This document shows, piece by piece, positions 6,867-10,849 of a stretch of DNA of 10,849 nucleotides. A model generated the notes under the pieces. That model ran no database searches and had not been told where the DNA came from. It was given only the letters and a program-made list of their open reading frames with translations. The stretch is from Vulgatibacter sp035565615. Its GTDB lineage: Bacteria > Myxococcota > Myxococcia > Myxococcales > Vulgatibacteraceae. Location: the NCBI GenBank assembly GCA_035565615.1, contig DATMSB010000020.1, positions 1 through 10,849 on the forward strand, in the 5' to 3' direction. Every line of letters begins with the position of its first letter. The first letter of the stretch is position 1. The translations under genes and the position numbers were made by a program.

Positions 6867-9800
6867 ATGGCCCTCCGCTCCCCGATCGCCCGCCTGTCCG
6901 CCCTGATCGCCGCCCTCCTCGCGATCGCCCCGCCCTCGGCCGCGGCGGCGAGCGAGGTGGAGGCCTTCCGGGTCACGGGGGGCGAGGCGGCGGCCGACGT
7001 CGCCCGGGAGCGATTCGAGGAGATCCGCGCGCGGATCCTGCGCCGGATCGCGGAGCCCGGCGTGGGGGCGGACCTCTACGAGCTGATGGACCTGGTGTCG
7101 GAGGCCGGCTCGCTGGAGCGCGCCGCCGACCTGCTCGGCACGGTGGCCCGCTCGTCCCGGGCGCAGCCGGAGGTGCGGGCGACCGCCCACCGGCACCTCG
7201 CCACGGTGGAGCGCTGGCGCGGGCGGCTCCCCCGGATGGAGGCGAGCCTCGCCGCCATCGGCACCATCCGCGAGGCGGCGGTGATCGGCCCCTTCGACGA
7301 CGAGAACGGCAGCGGCTTCGACGTCGCCTACGGTCCGGAGGTCGATCTGGATCTCTCCTCGTCGCATCAGGGCCTGCGGTCCGAGGTCTCCTGGCGGACG
7401 CCCCCGGACCTCGGGCGCACCGGGACCCTGGTCCTGGACGAGGTGATCCGCCCCACGAACGGCGCCCTCGCCTTCGCCCTGACGATCCTCGAGGTGCCCG
7501 CGGACGCGAAGGCCGTGCTCTACCTGGGCACCTCGGGGCCGACGAAGGCGTGGCTCGGCGGGAAGGCGGTCTTCGCCGATCGCTCGTCGCATCCGGCCCG
7601 CTTCGATCAGCGGGCGGTTCCGATCCACCTCCGCCGGGGGAAGAACCCCCTCCTGCTCAAGGTGTCGGCGTCGAGCGCCGGCTCGCTCCGCCTGGAGCTG
7701 CGGGTGGTGGGGGAGAACGGCGCCCCGATTCGCGGCCTGGTGGCGAGCGCGCCCGAACCGGGCAGCAGGTGGCCGAAGCCCGAGGCGATCCCGGACGGCC
7801 GCGAGATCCTCGGCCGCAGGCCGCTGGTGGACGCGCTCGAGGGCCTGGCCCGCGGCGGTCGCGCCCGCGCGCTGGAGGACCTCGCCCGGCTCCTGGGCGC
7901 CAGGCACCCCTTCGACGACGCCGACAGGCTCCACGCCGTCGCGGCGAAGCGGGCGGCCGACGCGGCGCCGGAGCGGGTGGAGGCCCAGCTCCTCGCGGCG
8001 AGGTTCCACGAGGACGACGGCAACGAGCGCCGCCACTTCCTGGAGCGCGCCGCGCTCGCCGAGCGGAGCGGAAGGGCCACCGCCCACGCGGCTCTCGCCG
8101 GCTGGTGGCTCGCCAACGGCTACCCGCATCGGGCGCTGGAGATCCTCCGGCCTCGGCTCGCCGAGGCGCCGGGCGACTGGATGGCCCGCATCGTCTGGGC
8201 CCGGGCCCTCGACGTCCGGGGCGAGCAGGCCGCCGCGATGCGCTTCCTGGACGAGGCGCTGGCGTCCCATCCCGCCGAGCCCGCGCTGCTCCAGCAGCGG
8301 GCGAGCCTCCACCTCCGGGACGGACAGGCGGCGGCCGCGGCGCGGATGCTGCGGGTGCTCCTCGGCCTCCGCCCCGCGAGCCTGGAGGCGGCGGTGTCCC
8401 TCGCGTCGACCCTGGTCGACGCCGGGCGGATCGCCGAGGCCGATCAGGCCCTGGCCTCCGTCGCGAGGCTGCAGCCCTTGAACCTCGGCCTGGTCCTGCG
8501 GCGGGCGGATCTGGCCGCGGCGAACGGATCCCTCGAAGACGCCCGCAAGCTCTACGCCCGGGCGGCGGAGATCTGCCCGCAGGAGAGCGACGTCTTCGAG
8601 AGGTGGGGGCGCGCCGAGCTGCGGGCCGGCGACGAGGCCCGGGCCCTCGCGGCCTTCGAGCGGGCCCTCGCGGTGCGGCCGCAGAACGTGCAGCTCCGGG
8701 AGCTCGTCCGCTCCCTGCGCCCCGGCGATGCGCGCTTCGCCGAGAGGTTCCTGCGGGACCTGCGCGCCGTGGCGGAGGAGGCCCGCGAGCGGTTCCCGGA
8801 CGAGGACGCGGTGAAGGCCGTCGACCTGCAGGTGGTGCGCGTGCTCCCCAACGGGCAGGCGTCGCGCACGGTCCAGCGGATCGTGCACGTGCGCAACACC
8901 CGCGGCGTGGAGCGCTTCCGCCTCTTCCAGATCTCCTACGCCCCCGATCGGCAGGAGCTGCGGATCGAGCGCGCCCGGATCCTGCGCCCCGACGGCACCA
9001 TCGTCGACGGCCACACCGAGCGGGACCGGTCCATGAACGAGCCGTGGTCCGGGCTCTACTACGATGCCCGCGCCACCGTGGTGGGCTTCCCGTCGCTCGC
9101 CCCCGGCGACACCGTCGAGCTGGTGTGGCGCCTGGAGGACGTCGGCCGGGACAACCTCCTCTCCGACTACTTCGGCGACGTCGACTTCCTGGGCGACACC
9201 GTCTCCACCCTCGACTGGGAGTACGTCCTGGAGATGCCGTCGGGGCGGGCGATCCACGCCAACTCGCCCGCGGGCGCGGTGCGCACCGAGGAGCCGGGGC
9301 CCGGCGGGAGCACGCTCCACCGGTGGAGGGCCCGGGACGTCGCCCGGGTGATCCCCGAGCCGCTGATGCCGGGCTGGGTGGAGGTGGCGCCCTACCTGCA
9401 CGTCTCCACCTACCGCGACTGGGAGTCGGTGGCGCGCTACTGGTGGGGCCTGGTGAAGGATCAGGTCGCGCCCACGCCGGAGATCGAGCGGGTCGCCAAG
9501 GAGATCACCGCGGGCATCCCGCCCACCGACGTGGAGGGCAGGGTGCGGGCGGTCTACGACTTCGTGGTCACGCGCACGCGCTACGTGGGCCTGGAGTTCG
9601 GCATCCACTCGTTCAAGCCGTATCGGGTGGAGCAGGTGCTGCGGCGCGGCTTCGGGGACTGCAAGGACAAGGCGTCCCTCGCGTGGTCGCTGCTTCGCGC
9701 GCTGGGGATCGACTCGAAGCTTGTGCTCCTGCGGATGCGCCACCTCGGCCGGATCGGCGCCGAGCCCGCCTCGCTCGCGGTGTTCAACCACGCGATCCTC

Positions 9801-10601
9801 TACGTGCCGTCCCTCGACCTCTACCTGGACGGGACCGCCGAGTGGTCCGGATCGAGGGAGCTCCCGGAGTCCGATCGGGGCGCCGAGGTCCTCGTGGTGG
9901 ATCCCGACGGCCGCAGCGAGTTCCGGGTGACGCCCGAGGCGCCGGCGTCGCTCTCGTCGACGGACACGACCTACCGGGTCTCGCTCGCCACGGACGGCGG
10001 CGCCTCCCTCTCGGGACGGAGCGTGGTGAGGGGCCTCGGCGCCCCCGGCTACCGGCAGTCGTACGCGTCGCCCAGCGGCCGGATCGCGACCTTCGAGCAG
10101 AGCTGGGCGCGGTCGTTCCCCGGGGTGACGGTGACGCGGCTCGACGTGTCGGATCCCCGCGAGATCGAGGACGACGTGCGCCTCGACTACGACCTGGAGA
10201 TCCCCGACTACGCCGACGTCTCGCTGGACGGGACCCTCACCTTCTCTCCCACGCGGCCCGCGAGCACGATGGTGGAGAGCTTCGCCCCGCTGTCGACCCG
10301 CCGGTCGGAGGTGGTCCTGCGCTACCCGTGGTCGACGACCTTCCGCTACGAGATCGAGCTGCCGGGCGGGTACGCGCCGTCGGGCCTGCCGGAGGCGTCG
10401 CGGATCGAGTCGCCCTTCGGCCGGGTGGAGGTCGGGTACGCCGCGGAGGGCGGGGCGGTGGTGATCACCGGCTCCATCGAGATCGCCACCGCGCGGATCC
10501 CGCCGGAGGCCTACGCCGAGTTCCGCTCGTTCCTTGGGAGGGCGGACTCGGTGCTCGCCCGCAAGATCGTCGCCGCGCCGGCGGGGACGGCTTCCCGGTA
10601 G
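6867..10601 (+). CDS. Secreted TPR protein with DUF3857 and transglutaminase-like domains
   Basis: This is a 1244-residue exported protein of unknown function. The ATG at 6867 opens a signal peptide (MALRSPIARLSALIAALLA, then an Ala-rich cleavage region near 24-28). The in-frame ATG at 6756 lies inside comF and would hide the signal. No good Shine-Dalgarno precedes 6867. Domain order: helical segment (30-130); a beta-sandwich of galactose-binding/PA14 style (about 135-285, with VIGPFDDENG, KAWLGGKAVF and LRRGKNPLLLKV); six TPR units of exactly 34 residues (402-605); DUF3857 (about 650-830); transglutaminase-like core (about 865-995); beta-rich C-terminus like DUF3858 (about 1030-1215). The papain-like triad is complete: C932 (GFGDCKDKA), H975 (FNHAILY) and D988 (LYLDGT). 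RYVGLEFGIHSFKPYR (905-920) is the usual lead-in. Such proteins are common in Myxococcota and Bacteroidetes; a periplasmic or outer-membrane protein-modifying or proteolytic role is inferred. It follows comF by 61 bp, likely in the same operon. Confidence 0.92.
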   Translation: MALRSPIARLSALIAALLAIAPPSAAAASEVEAFRVTGGEAAADVARERFEEIRARILRRIAEPGVGADLYELMDLVSEAGSLERAADLLGTVARSSRAQPEVRATAHRHLATVERWRGRLPRMEASLAAIGTIREAAVIGPFDDENGSGFDVAYGPEVDLDLSSSHQGLRSEVSWRTPPDLGRTGTLVLDEVIRPTNGALAFALTILEVPADAKAVLYLGTSGPTKAWLGGKAVFADRSSHPARFDQRAVPIHLRRGKNPLLLKVSASSAGSLRLELRVVGENGAPIRGLVASAPEPGSRWPKPEAIPDGREILGRRPLVDALEGLARGGRARALEDLARLLGARHPFDDADRLHAVAAKRAADAAPERVEAQLLAARFHEDDGNERRHFLERAALAERSGRATAHAALAGWWLANGYPHRALEILRPRLAEAPGDWMARIVWARALDVRGEQAAAMRFLDEALASHPAEPALLQQRASLHLRDGQAAAAARMLRVLLGLRPASLEAAVSLASTLVDAGRIAEADQALASVARLQPLNLGLVLRRADLAAANGSLEDARKLYARAAEICPQESDVFERWGRAELRAGDEARALAAFERALAVRPQNVQLRELVRSLRPGDARFAERFLRDLRAVAEEARERFPDEDAVKAVDLQVVRVLPNGQASRTVQRIVHVRNTRGVERFRLFQISYAPDRQELRIERARILRPDGTIVDGHTERDRSMNEPWSGLYYDARATVVGFPSLAPGDTVELVWRLEDVGRDNLLSDYFGDVDFLGDTVSTLDWEYVLEMPSGRAIHANSPAGAVRTEEPGPGGSTLHRWRARDVARVIPEPLMPGWVEVAPYLHVSTYRDWESVARYWWGLVKDQVAPTPEIERVAKEITAGIPPTDVEGRVRAVYDFVVTRTRYVGLEFGIHSFKPYRVEQVLRRGFGDCKDKASLAWSLLRALGIDSKLVLLRMRHLGRIGAEPASLAVFNHAILYVPSLDLYLDGTAEWSGSRELPESDRGAEVLVVDPDGRSEFRVTPEAPASLSSTDTTYRVSLATDGGASLSGRSVVRGLGAPGYRQSYASPSGRIATFEQSWARSFPGVTVTRLDVSDPREIEDDVRLDYDLEIPDYADVSLDGTLTFSPTRPASTMVESFAPLSTRRSEVVLRYPWSTTFRYEIELPGGYAPSGLPEASRIESPFGRVEVGYAAEGGAVVITGSIEIATARIPPEAYAEFRSFLGRADSVLARKIVAAPAGTASR

Positions 10602-10613
10602 CCTTCGGGGCGG

Positions 10614-10645
10614 GGGAGGTCGACGCGGCCGTCGCCGCGCCTCCC
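10614..10645 (+). terminator. Weak candidate terminator hairpin after the TPR/DUF3857 gene
   Basis: GGGAGG (10614-10619) pairs with CCTCCC (10640-10645), and CGCGG (10624-10628) pairs with CCGCG (10635-10639), leaving a 4-base bulge and a 6-base loop. It starts 12 bases after the stop codon, where a terminator would be expected. There is no T tract after it, so it may be a pause or 3'-end stabilising structure rather than an intrinsic terminator. Confidence 0.35.
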
Positions 10646-10656
10646 GCATCGAGTGC

Positions 10657-10685
10657 TTGCAGTTTCGTGCGGATACATGCATTTT
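10657..10685 (+). promoter_or_regulatory. Possible sigma-70-like promoter for infA
   Basis: TTGCAG (10657-10662), 17 bases, then CATTTT (10680-10685) gives a reasonable -35 box but only a partial -10 box. The segment from about 10655 to 10686 is the most AT-rich part of this intergenic stretch and contains the palindrome ATGCAT (10677-10682). Position, 50 bp before the infA start, is sensible; the box match alone would not be convincing. Confidence 0.3.
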
Positions 10686-10722
10686 CCCGCCGCCGGCCCG
10701 AGAGAGGGCGACCGGCCAGAAG

Positions 10723-10730
10723 AAGGAGGA
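10723..10730 (+). promoter_or_regulatory. Strong Shine-Dalgarno site that fixes the infA start
   Basis: AAGGAGGA is a near-perfect complement of the 16S rRNA 3' end. GGAGG (10725-10729) lies 5 bases before the CTG at 10735-10737. No ATG, GTG or TTG is suitably spaced from it in the IF-1 reading frame, so this site points to CTG as the initiator. Confidence 0.75.
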
Positions 10731-10734
10731 GCCC

Positions 10735-10849
10735 CTGGCTCGCGAAGATTTGATTGAGGTCGAGGGCGTGATCACCGACGTCCATCCCGGCGGGCTCTTC
10801 ACCGTGCAGCTCGACCAGGGACCTTCGATCCAGGCCCGGGTCGGTGGGA
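10735..10849 (+). CDS. infA: Translation initiation factor IF-1 (partial, 3' end outside window), apparent CTG start
   Basis: The 38 visible codons read (M)AREDLIEVEGVITDVHPG, then GLFTVQLDQG, then ARVGG. This aligns from its first residue with IF-1 (E. coli MAKEDNIEMQGTV..TLPN..FRVELENGH...HISG), an S1/OB-fold protein of about 72 residues that binds the ribosomal A site during initiation. The alignment puts the initiator at the CTG at 10735, which has an excellent Shine-Dalgarno site. TTG at 10750 would cut five conserved residues and lies too far from that site. TTG at 10657 would add 26 residues of unrelated sequence. ARVGG in place of the usual AHISG suggests a diverged paralogue, and Myxococcota can carry more than one infA. 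The remaining OB strands are outside the window. Confidence 0.87.
   Translation, partial: MAREDLIEVEGVITDVHPGGLFTVQLDQGPSIQARVGG

Noticed and set aside
7550..10753. A 1067-codon plus-strand frame overlapping the TPR/DUF3857 gene in another phase
   Set aside because: The sequence is Arg/Gly/Pro-rich with no motif and is a frame shadow of the real gene. It also runs past the real stop into the infA leader.
6711..10802. A 1363-codon open frame on the minus strand, antisense to the TPR/DUF3857 gene
   Set aside because: Long antisense frames arise automatically opposite GC3-rich genes. The translation is Arg/Gly/His-rich with no motif, and the plus strand has clear domains throughout.

Overview
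This is a GC-rich bacterial window in which every gene I accept uses almost only G or C at third codon positions. High GC, a large Ig-repeat surface lipoprotein, and a secreted TPR/DUF3857/transglutaminase-like protein together suggest a myxobacterium-like member of the Myxococcota. That placement is inference from style and gene content; no rRNA or other taxonomic marker is present.

Left part (1-1805, + strand): the last 33 codons of rlmH (23S rRNA pseudouridine methyltransferase) are followed by gpmI, a complete cofactor-independent phosphoglycerate mutase with all expected metal and substrate residues. A perfect 12-bp hairpin ends gpmI. It also serves the convergent gene on the other strand, for which it is followed by a T-rich tract.

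Middle part (1837-5092, - strand): one gene encodes a 1042-residue lipoprotein. It has a clean lipobox, a Gly-rich tether, nine Ig-like repeats and a roughly 200-residue beta-rich domain that appears to be inserted inside the ninth repeat. A 29-codon open frame with strongly coding-like composition lies 37 bp upstream on the same strand and may be a small leader gene.

Right part (5110-10849, + strand): yheT-type alpha/beta hydrolase, comF-family phosphoribosyltransferase, and the 1244-residue secreted TPR/DUF3857/transglutaminase-like protein run in one direction with gaps of 13 and 61 bp, so they are probably co-transcribed. After a 133-bp intergenic stretch comes the start of an infA-like gene (translation initiation factor IF-1). 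Its only well-placed start is a CTG behind a near-perfect Shine-Dalgarno sequence.

Most of the window is housekeeping (ribosome modification, glycolysis, translation) with two large envelope or periplasmic proteins of unknown role. I see no mobile element, CRISPR, tRNA or rRNA, and no obvious novel multi-gene system. The points most worth a second look are the nested domain in the lipoprotein, the CTG start of infA, and the small upstream ORF. All non-coding gaps are shorter than 300 bases.
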